From Oreohelix idahoensis (Eukaryota > Mollusca > Gastropoda > Stylommatophora > Oreohelicidae), in NCBI GenBank assembly GCA_024509875.1, contig JAMPIV010018771.1:62001-126000 (forward strand): 64,000 nt of DNA. Reading direction: 5' to 3'. How positions within the stretch are numbered: the stretch's first letter is position 1; the number at the start of each line of letters is the position of its first letter. Below are positions 1 through 10,943 of the stretch, piece after piece. Position numbers and translations under genes: made by a program. The notes below the pieces were generated by a model. That model saw nothing but the letters and a program-made list of their open reading frames with translations, searched no databases and was not told the origin of the DNA.

Positions 1-885
1 CTTCTTCTCAAAACATTTGGAAGTCAGTGAAGTGGTTTTACAACTCAGTATCATTTAAACAAAATTGTCTGCCTATGCACCCAGGCTGCTACTTAGAGGA
101 GAAGTCCACTCTAGAGCAGTCTATCTTAGCATCTGAAATGCCAAACCAATTGCAAATAAGTGTCTGACTGTGGTAGGCATATTCCCACACTACTTTCCTC
201 TCCTGTAGAACATTACTGCATGACAACATAAGATATCGTGTGATTTTCAAACACCATTTCCATATAAGGTCTTGCCAATTCCGTGGGTATTTGTCTTGTT
301 TACAAACTCACTACTTCACAGATCTAACATTATAACCTCCTTCAAGATGTTATTTTCTTGTAAGTGTTTATCACAACAAAGTCCATCTGCCGGAAGTACT
401 ACTTCATGTCTTAACATTTACCAAGATTGTTATCCTCCTACATCCCAGTAAGATCGACCGTGCATTTGGGCCCGGTATGTTAGCAAAATAGCACATTATC
501 ATGTGACATCATGGTTTCATGTAACGTCCCAGGTAGAAAGTCTGTATTAACAATAGGAATATCGCTCATTGCAGACTCCTACTCCGTCTGGAGCTGGCGA
601 TAAGCGAAATGTCAATGTGGCAAGTTCGCTCCTTCGCTAAACGTAACCTATAACGAAGGAGAAAATAACCAGGAGAGATGGGTGGGTGAGAGGTGTGACA
701 AGATTTGATAAGAAAACATTGAACGGAATGGTAAAGCAATAATGCCGGAGAGGAGTAAAGACCAGATAAGAACAAACATATTTCATGACAATCAACCAGT
801 TCTAACCGTATAAGCGCAGCTTGCCGACCACGAACTCTCAAATTGAGTTTGTATTATTATTTTATTATACATAAACTTGTTTCCG
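1..885. other. No gene recognised
   Basis: No recognisable coding region, RNA gene or clear repeat is seen. The open frame at 566-841 on the minus strand has no motif I can name and looks like chance. Confidence 0.5.
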
Positions 886-1024
886 ATAGTCTATATTTAG
901 CGCTGACGTCACCCACCCTAACCGAAGCCATTCGACCCTCTATGCTAACAGAGTTTCACGCGGTCTACGCTCAATGGTTTCCTTGCGAAGTCTGCCCCGA
1001 CCCTCGATCTGGTTTCATAACTAG
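886..1024 (+). repeat. Dispersed repeat R1, copy 1
   Basis: Two blocks here, around 886-912 and 1004-1024, recur closer together at 3611-3664. Both copies carry a perfect cAMP-response-type octamer TGACGTCA followed by the block GATCTGGTTTCATAACTAG. The first copy has about 85 extra bases between the blocks. The element class is unknown. Confidence 0.5.
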
Positions 1025-1069
1025 CGGTAACACAGTTAGCGTCACTTCGGATGACTTAACACCACGTGG

Positions 1070-1473
1070 CTCACACATACCTTGTGTATATTATCAATGA
1101 TAAACTCTCTCTGGGCACCGAAATTGATAGCCTCATTAACAAAGCTGCAGCTGCCTTTACCCGCCTCACATCACGTGTTTGGGGAAACGCCAAACTCACA
1201 ACGAAGACCAAAGCTGCGGTATATAACACCTGCATCACCAGTACACTTCTATATGTTAGTGAGACCTGGACAATCTATGCTAAGCAAGAAAGAAGGCTCA
1301 ATACCTGCCATCTACCGTGTCTGCGCCACCTCCTCGGCCTTTCGTGGAAAGATAAAGTGCCAAATGTTGAGGTGATGTCACCTGCTGGCCTTCAAAGCCT
1401 GTATAGCCGGCTGAGACAGGGAAGCGTACGTTGTCTTGGCCATATCCACCGCATGAAAGATGGTCGCCTTTGA
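1070..1473 (+). pseudogene. LINE reverse transcriptase C-terminal fragment
   Basis: The frame reads as the region downstream of the catalytic core of a non-LTR reverse transcriptase. It has a YLG-like start, LTTKTKAAVYNTCITSTLLY, an SETWT segment, RRLNTCHLPCLRHLLG and a GHIHRMKDGRL end. Family members normally continue past this GH-RM-DGR segment. Here the frame stops at TGA just as the sequence turns into the 21-bp minisatellite. The catalytic domain and everything 5' are missing. It is a dead fragment, of a different family from the LINE at 1529. Confidence 0.8.
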
Positions 1474-1528
1474 AGAAATATTTGGTGACTAGCAGAAATA
1501 TTTTAAGAAATATTTGACAAAAATCAGA
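1474..1528 (+). repeat. Outlying units of the 21-bp minisatellite
   Basis: Two to three degenerate units of GAAGAAATATTTG-type sequence match the large array at 2296-3115. They lie on the other side of the LINE fragment at 1529-2295, so array material flanks that fragment on both sides. Confidence 0.65.
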
Positions 1529-2295
1529 GACACATCTCCAATCCAACCTGCAAGTCTGGAAGGAAGAGCTGGAGAAGAGAGAGATGGTCATGAGCAGCTC
1601 TAAAACAAAATCCATGGTGATATCACGAGAAGAAAGAAAACATCAGATTAAGTTGGGAGAACAGGTCCTGGAGCAAGTCGACCACTTTAAATATCTCGGA
1701 GCTATTATAGACCGAAAGGGGGGGCATCAAAAAAGAGATGGCCACTCGAAAAGCAGCGGCTGGGAGACTTTATCAGGCCATAAATCGAGGATTCCTCAGC
1801 AAGAAAGAGGTTGGTAAGAAAACGAAGATGGCTGTATACCGCTCCACCTATGTCCCAGTCTTGACATATGGATGCGAGTCATGGGCAATGACTACAACCC
1901 ACAAAAGCCAGATCCAAACCTCAGAAATGAGGTATCTGATGAAGGTGGTTGAAGTAACAACAACAGACATGGTCCGCAACCAGACGATACGTCAAGGCCT
2001 AAAATCCCACCCGTTGCAGACCCAATTAGAACAGTCCCAACTAAGATGATTTGGCCATGTCTGCAGAATGGGAGAAGATCGGCTACCACGACAAGCATGG
2101 GAAACAAAGAGCCAGGGATCCAGACCTCCAGGACGACCCAGAGTCCGCTGGGAGGACAACATTAGACAATCTTTGAAGGACCGAGGACTAGAATGGAACC
2201 TGGCCAGGAAGAAGACAGCTGATAGAATAGTCTGGCGCTCTCTCTTCCAAACCTCTACACCTCACGGTAGAAGGGGAACGACTAAGTAAGTAATA
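1529..2295 (+). pseudogene. LINE-F 3' fragment (reverse transcriptase C-terminus)
   Basis: The reading begins with a THLQSNLQVWKEELEK-like segment, then SSKTKSMVISRE and the YLGAIIDRKG motif found after the catalytic core. It continues with KMAVYRSTYVPVLTYGCESW and a C-terminal RPPGRPRVRWEDNIR segment ending in PHGRRGTTK. The frame shifts near a G7 run at about 1720. A TGA at 2047-2049 sits where the family has tryptophan before FGHVCRM. The 3' tip ends in GTAA repeats. Further copies of the same tip lie at 17172-17213 (minus) and 43656-43917 (plus). The exact clade is not assigned. Confidence 0.85.
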
Positions 2296-3115
2296 TTTGA
2301 CAACTGTTAGTAGTATTTGACAACTGTTAGAAATATTTGACAACTGGAAGACCCGTTTGAAGAAATATTTGACAGCTAACAAAAACATTTGCATAAATAT
2401 TTGGCAACTGTAAGAAATATTTGAAGAAATATTTGACAACTTGAAGAAATATTTGCCAAGTGGAAGAAATATTTTGACACCGGTAAGACATATTTGACAA
2501 GTCGAAGAAATATTTTGACAAGTGGAAGGAATTTTTGCCAAGTGGAAGAAATATTTTGCCAACGGTAAGAAATATTTACCAAGTGGAAGAAATATTTTGA
2601 CAAGTGGAAGAAATTTTTTTGCCAAGTGGAAGAAATATTTTGACACCGGTAAGAAATATTTGACAAGTGGAAGAAATATTTTGACAACGGTAAGAAATAT
2701 TTTGACAACGGTAAGAAATATTTGACAATAGGAAGAAATATTTTGACAAGTGGAAGAAATTTTTTTGCCAAGTGGAAGATATATTTTGACAACGGTAAGA
2801 AATATTTTGACAACGGTAAGAAAATATTTGACAAGTGGAAGAAATATTTTTGCCTAGTGGAAGAAATATTTTGACAACGATACGAAATATTTTGACAACG
2901 GTAGGAAAATATTTGACAATTGGAAGAAATATTTTGATAAGTGGAAGACATTTTTTTGCCAAGTGGCAGAAATATTTTGACAACGGTAAGAAATATTTGC
3001 CAAGTGGAAGAAATTTTTGACAACAGGAAAACATATTTAATGAAAAAATGTAATGAAAAGTTTGGAAAGCTGCAAGAAATATTTAAAGACATATTTAAAG
3101 AAGTATTTGACAGCT
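2296..3115 (+). repeat. 21-bp AT-rich minisatellite array
   Basis: There are nearly 40 units of a degenerate 21-mer of the type GACAAGTGGAAGAAATATTTT. Variants carry GACAACGGTAAG or GCCAAGTGGAAG. The unit length is a multiple of three and the unit lacks stops in several frames. It therefore creates long overlapping open frames on both strands, rich in KYF, SSTCQ or GRNI. These are an artefact of the repeat and not proteins. Confidence 0.9.
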
Positions 3116-3610
3116 GATCTATTTACCTACAGGTTGGAACCTTTGAGCAGGCCTGGGAGAAAATTTTGGGGCCATCTTTGCTGATTGGAAGAAAAGCTTT
3201 CACTAAAGTTTGAAACTTGTAGGACAAAAAAAAAAGGAGATAACCGTTTGATAACTGGAACAAATACTTAGTTATAATTATTTAATGTACTACATTTCCG
3301 TGGACGCCTCCTGTTTGAACCGCTTGGGAGCCAATATAAAACCTATCAACATATATCGCCCGTGTGAAAAAAGTGAAACTTTAAGTCACGGGGGTTCGAA
3401 CACTCGAACGAAGGAATGTTTCTTTTATAAATTTCTACTATTGATCGGTTGTGTTTTGAACTTGTGACGTGAACAGAAATAAGCAGCAGGGTTAGTCTTA
3501 CAAAGGTAAAATATTAGTCTTACAAAGGCAAATCCCGTTGCAGATAGGCTTTTTTTTCGTCTACCAATACCCAAAACTCTGCCTGTTAGATTTTTTATTA
3601 CGCTTTTCTA
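3116..3610. other. No gene recognised
   Basis: AT-rich sequence with no recognisable coding motif or repeat. The small open frame at 3285-3467 has no family features. Confidence 0.4.
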
Positions 3611-3673
3611 GATAGCTATATTTAGCCCTGACGTCACCGTCTATCGATCTGGTTTCATAACTAGTGAGGGTAA
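3611..3673 (+). repeat. Dispersed repeat R1, copy 2
   Basis: This is the compact version of the repeat at 886-1024, with TGACGTCA and the ATCTGGTTTCATAACTAG block. It ends in CTAGTGAGGGTAA, which recurs at 4362-4374. Confidence 0.5.
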
Positions 3674-4361
3674 GCTGGCGTTTGCCTGTCAGAAATCCCG
3701 CTCATTTCAAAAATGTCGACGTCACGAGCGTCGATATAGGAGCTTTTTCATGCGTGAGCACGCGCGTAAACAAACTTAAATTTAATTCAAATGTGCTAGT
3801 TTTGTAGTAGGCCTAGTCAGCTTTTAACTATTGATATCTGAACATAATTTAAAATTTATATATTACAAAAATATATTAATAACTTGTCTTGTGTTAATTT
3901 AGCATTAGGCATAGATAGAGCTTAAATACTACTTGTAAGTCATCGGTGATAGGTATAAAATAAAGATAAGAGGAATTAGACAATATTTAACAAGAGTAAA
4001 GACAACTCGTATACAACCATATATTGGTAGCACAATAAGATCAAATAAGTGCAACAGAATGCTAACCAGATTGCAGTCAGGGGCGGGAAAAATTTGGAGC
4101 AAAACAACAGACAAACATACTAAGGAAGGAACATAAAAAACGACCAGAAAATGAAAGGAGCAAAAGCCCCGGTCTAAAGGCCACATAAATTAACTACAAA
4201 CTTAAAAACCAGCAAGGAAAAAATAACAGTAACCTCTGAAATAAATAAAGACAGGAAATCAAACAAAAAAGCAACAAGAAAAACCTATATGCTACGGAAT
4301 TTTATAAACGCTCAACGATTTCGTCGCGAGCGCAGACCATCAGACGTGATCGCGTTTCTTT
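3674..4361. mobile_element. Possible insertion bounded by a 13-bp direct repeat
   Basis: The 13-mer CTAGTGAGGGTAA occurs at 3661-3673 and again at 4362-4374, which is what a target-site duplication around a 688-bp insert would look like. No coding motif is visible inside. The left end is GC-rich and CpG-containing and the middle is AT-rich. The class is unknown, and the repeat could be coincidental or older. Confidence 0.35.
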
Positions 4362-4374
4362 CTAGTGAGGGTAA

Positions 4375-6076
4375 AAGTGTGTATTGAGTTTTATTAAAAT
4401 GGCTGAAAATGGCCTCGATATTGTTCCGATTGCAACCTGCAACACTAAGGGAGTATCTAGTTGCCGCCATAATCTAGTCTGCCAGTGACATATATCTCTA
4501 CGGTTGTGTTCAATAAAACTGTCTATTTGACCTTGTCCAGCCTGGCCTTTGACAGTATATTTTATGTTGGAGACTACGGCTGTGTGCGGGTCATTTACAC
4601 AACACTAACTGGACATTGGAGTGAGTAGATTTATTACTCATGATATAAATAATAAAGAAAACTACCACGTAACCCAGCGCCCGTCTCAATATGTAGTTAC
4701 ATTCACCCAACAACGGGAATTCCCTGTCATATTTTTACATCATAAGCATAGTTGCCTCCGACGCCACTTCACCTCTCATCGTTTTATATTCTCATCACGA
4801 GCTACACACCCACACAACACAACACAAAACCAAAATCATCCCCACCACACACCGATCATTAGTCATCTTCCTCTATAAAAAGGTATCCCTTTTTATTTTA
4901 TATTTTCCTCTTTATTCTATAGCGGGTAGGAAAAAGGGAATTCACTTAGTGAGTGCTTATAAAAATTCCTTCTTCTCAAGTCAAGTAGCAACATAGTTGC
5001 ATGAAGGTTTTGGAACAAATTGGTTGTTATATTCATGTAAAAGGGTAAAAGCACACCTCCTTCCAATAAAAATGTTAAAGCTACTTCTAAATCAGCTTGT
5101 TGTTTGTAATAAGACTACAGCACATCCACATAGATAACAACGTTCTGATGAGATCACTTTTGGACAGTGTACCTATACATAAACTTTCATGAAATACACA
5201 AAAATCTCCTGTTATTGCTTAAGAATACACTACCTCCACAATAATTGGTCAATCTACACAAGTCTGCGGTATGACCTCTTTAAAAGTGACAGTGAAAAAT
5301 CAACATATAATCGCTCCTGTAAAGTTGTTTTTTTGACGTGTGAAGTTATGCGCGCATGCGCACACGCCCTCGGTGATCTGATAAATATACATCTAGCGTT
5401 TATACAGCGTCGAGTTGGCCGCTAAATATTATAGAAATAATGGCTTAACAAAACTATTTAAAACACTACAGATAACCAATAGTGATTTTACACTGTGAAA
5501 AGGACTATCAAACCAAGAAAGCTAACACCAATTAGTTGTAATTCACACCAATACCTGCACACCAGACAAACACACTTTTTTTTGGAGGTTCTCATTACAG
5601 AACAAACGCGGGGCGGAAAAAATGTACTAATGGTCTCAATAAACATCCCAATAAGCTAGTTTTTTATCTGTACTCGCCAACTCAAGACCGACTCATACAC
5701 AACACAACCACCCAAAAACCCAAACCCACCAGTTTCACTACACCACACAACAATTACAATACCTACACACAAAATTGCCAGACAAGAACAAAACCAATAC
5801 CACCTATACCCCACCGCTTTTACATTGTCTTACTCCAGCGCTACACCTCAACACATCTATGAGTCATCACCCCAGCCAGTCAAAATCAATAACCCCCCAA
5901 CTCTCACTTAAAAAAGCCCTTAGTAACCTACTAGCCCGCCATTATCGATTTTTTATATTTTCCGCCATTATTTATTTTTTATATTTTTATATATATTGTA
6001 TGTATATATATGTATAAACAAACACACCAACACACAATACAACAACACATAACAATTAAAATACCTACACAAAAAA
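4375..6076. other. No gene recognised
   Basis: Mostly AT-rich sequence with CA-rich, pyrimidine-biased stretches (4790-4870, 5690-5900). Small open frames at 4621-4878, 5189-5425 and 5775-6017 show no domain, signal or conserved motif. Nothing supports a gene. Confidence 0.4.
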
Positions 6077-6539
6077 TGGTATAGTCAAGTCTCTAACACT
6101 TCACTCCCACCTCTAGGCGCTGACCCTAGTATAGTGACACGTCTCTTTCACTCCCACCTCTAGAACTCTAACACTTCACTCGCACCTCTAGATGTTAAAT
6201 CTAGTATAGGCAGGTCTCTAACACTTCACTACCACTTCTAGATGCTAGACCTGGTTTAGTCAGGTCTCTAACACTTCACTCCCACCTCTAGCTGCTGGAC
6301 CTGTTATAGCCAAGTCTCTAACACTTCACTCCCACCTCTCGATGCTGGACCTGGTATAGTGACGTTTCTAACACTTCACTCCCACCTCTCGCTGCTGTCC
6401 CTGGTATAGTCTCTAACACTTCACTCACACCTCTCGACGCTGGTCCTGGTCAAGTCTCTAACACTTCACTCCCACCTCTCGATGCTGATCCTAGTATAGT
6501 GACGTCTCTAACACTTCACTCCCACCTCTCAATGCTGGC
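6077..6539 (+). repeat. 50-bp satellite derived from the SINE-1 tail
   Basis: There are about nine units of roughly 50 bp, each with TCTCTAACACTTCACTCCC, an ACCTCTAG/C block, a GCTGGACCTGGT-like block and TATAGTCA. The same words in the same order (ACCTCA, CTGGACCTAGT, GTCTCTAACACTTC) form the 3' domain of the tRNA-derived SINE-1 copies at 36115-36666. I infer that one SINE tail segment was amplified in tandem. Confidence 0.8.
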
Positions 6540-6729
6540 ACACTTGCCTGCTACACCCCAAAATGTACACACCCATGCGTCATCACCCGCGCCAGCACAA
6601 AAAGACTCCACTCGCTTCAAAAACCCCATTAGTAACCTAAAGTTCTATCTATATATAATTGGTCTGGCCTGCAGCTGTTACGATACCCTGTGATATATTT
6701 ATTAAAGATCCTTTGTTACTGTTGTTTGA

Positions 6730-7100
6730 AAATAAAATTGTACGCCTCTTTCCGTCTTCCAATATAAATTTATATGTATTGTATAAAGAAACAACACACC
6801 AAAACAATACCGCAATAAATACAAAAATTGTACAGACCTCTCTCTTGTCAATATGTGATCCTATTCATATTTTTTTTTGTTACCATAAAAATTGTACACG
6901 CCTCTTGTCAATATGTGCTCCTGCTCATATAATGTTTGTTACCATAAAAACTGTACCCATCTTCCAATATATGCTCATATTTTTGTTACTGCTGATTGAT
7001 AATACTGTACACAACTCTTGCCAATATATATATACTCGTACTCATATAAATATTGTACAATACCAATATATGCTCCTGTATGTTTTGTTATTTGACAAAC
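6730..7100 (+). repeat. Degenerate tandem repeat of about 55 bp
   Basis: Five to six decayed units share AATTGTAC, a CTCTTGTCAATATGTGCTCC-like block and a CATATTTTTGTTACC-like block. The open frame at 6659-7126 is a by-product. Confidence 0.6.
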
Positions 7101-7164
7101 AGTATTTGAAAAATAAAATATATTAACTAAATTCTTTGTTACCTATATATAACTATATATGTCT

Positions 7165-7250
7165 AAATATATGTCTACCTGTTGTAATATAAATATAGTC
7201 TAACTGTTGTCATATAAATATCGTCTACCTGTTGTCTAACTGTTGTAACA
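7165..7250 (+). repeat. Short tandem repeat of about 31 bp
   Basis: Three units of the type GTCTAACTGTTGTCATATAA, the last partly collapsed. Confidence 0.55.
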
Positions 7251-7294
7251 CATAACACAACATGTCCGCCATTATCGAACTAATATATTGCTAT

Positions 7295-7465
7295 ATAAAA
7301 GGCCTCTCCGCCACCACGCGCCTCCACCACATTTCCTTATATAAAAAGTTACGCGCCTCCACCACGCGCCTCCACCACATTTCCTTATATAAAAGTCACG
7401 CGCCTCCACCACGCGCCTCCACCACATTTCCTTATATAAAAGTCACGCGCCTCCATCACAATACG
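7295..7465 (+). repeat. 47-bp tandem repeat carrying TATA-box-like units
   Basis: Three to four units contain CACGCGCCTCCACCACG, then CATTTCCTTATATAAAAG. Each unit brings a TATATAAA match at the same phase. No coding region follows directly. Confidence 0.7.
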
Positions 7466-7534
7466 CCTCGTTTTGCGCATTGTATACTACTGTTGTATTA
7501 TTGGAATATATTTTTCATGTTTCTCACTCAAAAC

Positions 7535-7665
7535 AGGTAGTTCCATAGCAGATACTACCGCAGTAGAGTAAAGTGTTAGAGACTTCATCATACTAGGCCC
7601 AGCTTTTTTATGAGGTGGGGTGCCCAGTTTCCTTACTTGTTGCCTTTGCCGTCCCTTAGCTCTTG
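7535..7665 (-). mobile_element. SINE-1, 3' part, reverse orientation
   Basis: Read on the minus strand it gives GGACGGCAAAGGCAAC, CACCCCACCTCATAAAAAAG, CTGGGCCTAGT, GAAGTCTCTAACACTTTAC and a final TGCTATGGAACTACCT. This is the 3' domain of SINE-1 as seen at 36115-36390. The tRNA-like head is missing. Confidence 0.75.
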
Positions 7666-7699
7666 CTTTCTTTCCTTTTCTGCTTATGTTTTTATGTCC

Positions 7700-7723
7700 C
7701 TGACGAAGGCCTTTTGGCCGTAA
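7700..7723 (+). other. Hammerhead-ribozyme-core-like motif (degenerate)
   Basis: CTGACGA is followed by a perfect GGCC-TTTT-GGCC stem-loop and then GTAA. A hammerhead core is CUGANGA, stem II, then GAAA. The first two parts fit and the third has one mismatch. Motifs of this shape are known in Penelope-like elements and some non-autonomous retroelements. I could not find convincing stem I and III partners, so activity is doubtful. Confidence 0.3.
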
Positions 7724-8185
7724 TGTAGGCCAATTTCGTTGTCCTGTGTCACAGTAAGACATATTTTCATCTTTTTATCCTACAAATTACAAGCCTGAGT
7801 GAAAGAGAATGCCATGAAGTGTGTCTTTTATTAAAACAAACGAGAATAAATATACAAATTGTCTGATAATCAAAACCGCAATTTTGACATTTTTTTGGGG
7901 TCTAAAATTTGCGTAACAGCAATTGGATGTCAGAACGTCATTGGACTTCTTCTCTGGCAGAAGTCAAAACAAGACAACAGCTGTTGTCGACTGGAACTCT
8001 GGAACATAATTAAAGCAGCTGGATATGGGGCGATAGTTAGCACTTAAATATCGCTGTGTGTTAAATGTAGTTATCTAAATAATGGGTCGTTATTTTGTAT
8101 GTTTATGCAACGTGGAAAAGGCACTGCATGAAAGTCTAAGTTACATAAAAGATGAGTGGCACAGATTGTCTGTTCTAATTTCCTC
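7724..8185. other. No gene recognised
   Basis: No recognisable feature. The open frame at 7859-8047 lacks any motif. Confidence 0.4.
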
Positions 8186-8485
8186 GTTGATGAGTGAAAA
8201 CAGTTTGTATATCAAAGTTTACTGAAGGATGAATGCGCAGTTTGTTTATTAAAATTAACTGAAAGATGAATGATGCAGTTTGTGTACCATAGTTAACTGA
8301 AGTATGACTGATGCAGTTTGTATATGGAAGTTAACTGAAGGATGAATGGCGCAGTTTGTTTATCAAAGTTAACTGAAGGATGAATGGCACAGTTTGTTTA
8401 TCAAACCTAACTGAAGGATGAATGGCTCAGTTTGTTTATCAAAGTTATTTTAAGGATGAGCGATGCAGTTTGTATATCAAACGAT
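8186..8485 (+). repeat. 38-bp tandem repeat
   Basis: Seven to eight units of roughly 38 bp contain GATGAATGG, CAGTTTGTTTATCAAAG and TTAACTGAAG. The edges are degenerate. Confidence 0.8.
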
Positions 8486-8866
8486 ACTATATGCTCTTGT
8501 CCTGAAGATTTCAGTCGCTGTCAAAACCATCTGTGGCTCAATTCGATGACATAACACAGCGGTAGGCAACACAGGAGCTACGAGGATCTACTTTAGAAAC
8601 ACTGAGATCTCTAACGATCCTCCTTGATACACTCATGCCCATTTTTAGGGTTTCAGATTTTGATTCCGGAATAAAAACAGCCCATATAGAACTTTTATCT
8701 CTGACAGATCTCTGATCTTTTATGATCCGCTTCCTGCATCGATAGAGAGGTAGAACAATCAAACTAAGTGATAGTTTAGTGACTTTCAGTGAAATTAAAT
8801 ATGTCCGTTTTATTTTAATCTGATTTACCCCCGTTTCTCAAGCTTAACTGTGCAATGTCATGTGTT
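8486..8866. other. No gene recognised
   Basis: The minus-strand open frame 8538-8762 has no recognisable family feature. Nothing else is seen. Confidence 0.4.
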
Positions 8867-9295
8867 TCTTCTTGTCATTTGACTTGTAAATCAACTAGTG
8901 CACTCTAAAAGTTTCTTTTCTTGTCATTTGACTTCTTTATCAACTAGTGCACTCTAAAGTTTCTCTTCTTGTCATTTAACTTGTATATCTAGTGCACTCT
9001 ACAGTTTCTCTTCTTTTCATTTGACTTGTATATCTAGTGCACTCTAAAAGTTCTTTTCTTGTCATTTCACTTGTATATCAACTAGTGCACTCTAAAGTTT
9101 CTTTTCTTGTCATGTGACTTGTATATCGACTAGTGTTCTCTAAAGTTTCTCTTCTTGTCATTTTCAAACTAACCAGTGCACTCTCAAGTGTCCCGTCTTG
9201 TTATTTGACTTGCAAACCAACCAGTGCACTTTTGAGTGTCTCTTATTGTCATTTGAATTGTATATAAACCAGTGCACTCTCAAATGAATCTTCAT
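8867..9295 (+). repeat. 48-bp tandem repeat
   Basis: About eight to nine units combine TTCTTGTCATTTGACTTGTA, an optional CAAC, TAGTGCACTCTAAAGTTTC and linker. Units lose four to six bases at the CAAC site in the middle of the array. Confidence 0.8.
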
Positions 9296-9458
9296 TCCAG
9301 ACCAGTAAGTTCACTGTCAAGTGACAATTTCTCATTGACTGGTAGACCAATCAGAGCACTTTAGATGCAAATTTTTACGTAGAGATACAATTAAACCACC
9401 TATACTTAAACATAACTGTGTGTGAAACATGTGACATAGCACAGAGCAGCAATACCAA

Positions 9459-9596
9459 GCACACACACACACACCACACATCTGTCAAAATATAACTGAA
9501 AGACTAGAGATAACAGTCACACACACGCACACACCTGTGACATATAAACAACTAGACGAGCAATAATATCTGTCACTTACACACAAACCTGCCCCC

Positions 9597-9633
<37 letters not shown>

Positions 9634-9640
9634 AAAACAG
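9459..9640. repeat. CA-rich tracts, poly-C and poly-A run
   Basis: Short (CA)n tracts lie at 9459-9480 and 9520-9535. A C run of about 26 at 9592-9617 is followed directly by an A-rich run to 9640. Run lengths may be inexact in the assembly. Confidence 0.75.
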
Positions 9641-10599
9641 ACTTTTTACTAGCACCATTTATCGAGAAATGAACAAACTAAAAATTATGATGTGAATAAG
9701 ATGATAGGAAACTCTATATAGAGCGATACAGCAGGAGGCAATCTGATCATCAGAAGAGGTCTCCCCGTTGAACAAGTGCTTCGGCCCTTTATTCTCCTTT
9801 ACACTCTAAGGGGGGTGGGCCCACCTGGGTCATGACTCCCAAGTGTCTCCGCCTCCTGTTGTCTTATATAGAAAATGAACCCACTCCACCTTGGTTGCAG
9901 CTTTAAAATCCACAATTCTGCCAGCCGGAGGCGATTGTGAAAGTAACCCTTATGTAGAAAACAAATTATTGTGCCACAGCACACCACGACTAGGGACAGA
10001 CACTTATCCACCTGCGCAAAGCCAACGAGGCTTGAAGCCACTGCGCGCTTGCAACTGAAATCTACTTGCGCCCGACACCTCAAATAATACACGCCGCGTG
10101 TTGCCTATGTTGCTCAATGTATTGCGGACTTAGAAAAAAATTCCACTTCCCGAAAGTTTCCTGTAACGCAGATGGGGATAGCTATCATCGACCACAATCA
10201 ACCTATAAGTAATTTTCTAATGTAAAAATTAAAACACAAAATTAAAACTAAATTAACACTGAATACCTTATTATAACCGCAGATTAGGTTGAGAAACTCT
10301 TCCAAGATGATGTGTGAGCGGAGACAAATGAAACTCATCTGATGCAAATAATGAGCTCTTCCCACTTCTTAACGAAAATAACAAGACAACAAGAAAAAAA
10401 AAAAAAAAAGAATGCGTGGATCTGAACCAGGTAACAACCAGTCATCATCTTTATCATCATCTGCCATCTTCCAGGTCGGCTGGCGATGGACCTCTCACGT
10501 CTTGTATCTCGTATCTTGTTGGTAACAACCAATAATGATGAATCTTAGAGAAAGCGACGTTGGGTAGGGAACACCTGTGGCGACTAAGATCTCATGGGC
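9641..10599. other. No gene recognised
   Basis: The longest open frame (9799-10092, minus, 97 residues) is cysteine-rich but matches nothing I know. A poly-A run lies at 10391-10409. No gene is supported. Confidence 0.4.
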
Positions 10600-10873
10600 A
10601 AAGCTGATGAAGACAGCCTCCAATAGAAATCGGTCGCTTGCTACAATTGCAGCCCTTTGTTCCACAGGGAAAGTAAAGAGTAAAGTTATAGTGACCACCA
10701 CCTCTTTGAATGATGATGATGTTAGGAAAATGCTCCTTCCTCCGAGACCAGATAAGTGGAACACATTGTACGGCCAAATAAAACAACTCGCGAAAACATG
10801 CAGAAATCACAACATGGCATATGGTCGAAGGGCGAGAGCCCAAGCGTCGCTGCACCAACAACAACAACAACAT
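10600..10873 (+). pseudogene. LINE-I 3' tail fragment
   Basis: This is the C-terminal end of a non-LTR ORF2-like protein, matching the copy at 44613-44950 on the opposite strand. A DHHLFE motif is followed by a conserved nucleotide block around CGAGACCAGATAAGTGGAAC, and the copy ends in (CAA)n. A stop lies just before DHHLFE, and the C-x2-C style cysteines seen in the sister copy are partly lost. It is strongly 5' truncated. Confidence 0.75.
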
Positions 10874-10943
10874 AGTTATTGTAAGGTGTTGTTCACATAG
10901 ACGTTTCTCCTTTCTATAAGTTTGCAGCCGTAGTTGTTTTATC

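Noticed and set aside
2188..3092. Overlapping open frames of up to 238 codons on both strands
   Set aside because: They are produced by the stop-poor 21-bp minisatellite. The peptides just repeat the unit and no start context or domain is present.
6077..9295. CRISPR-like arrays
   Set aside because: Repeats are contiguous tandem units without unique spacers, and no cas genes are present. The DNA is clearly eukaryotic.
9799..10092. 97-codon minus-strand frame
   Set aside because: No domain, no homologous copy and no start or splice context. It is compatible with chance.
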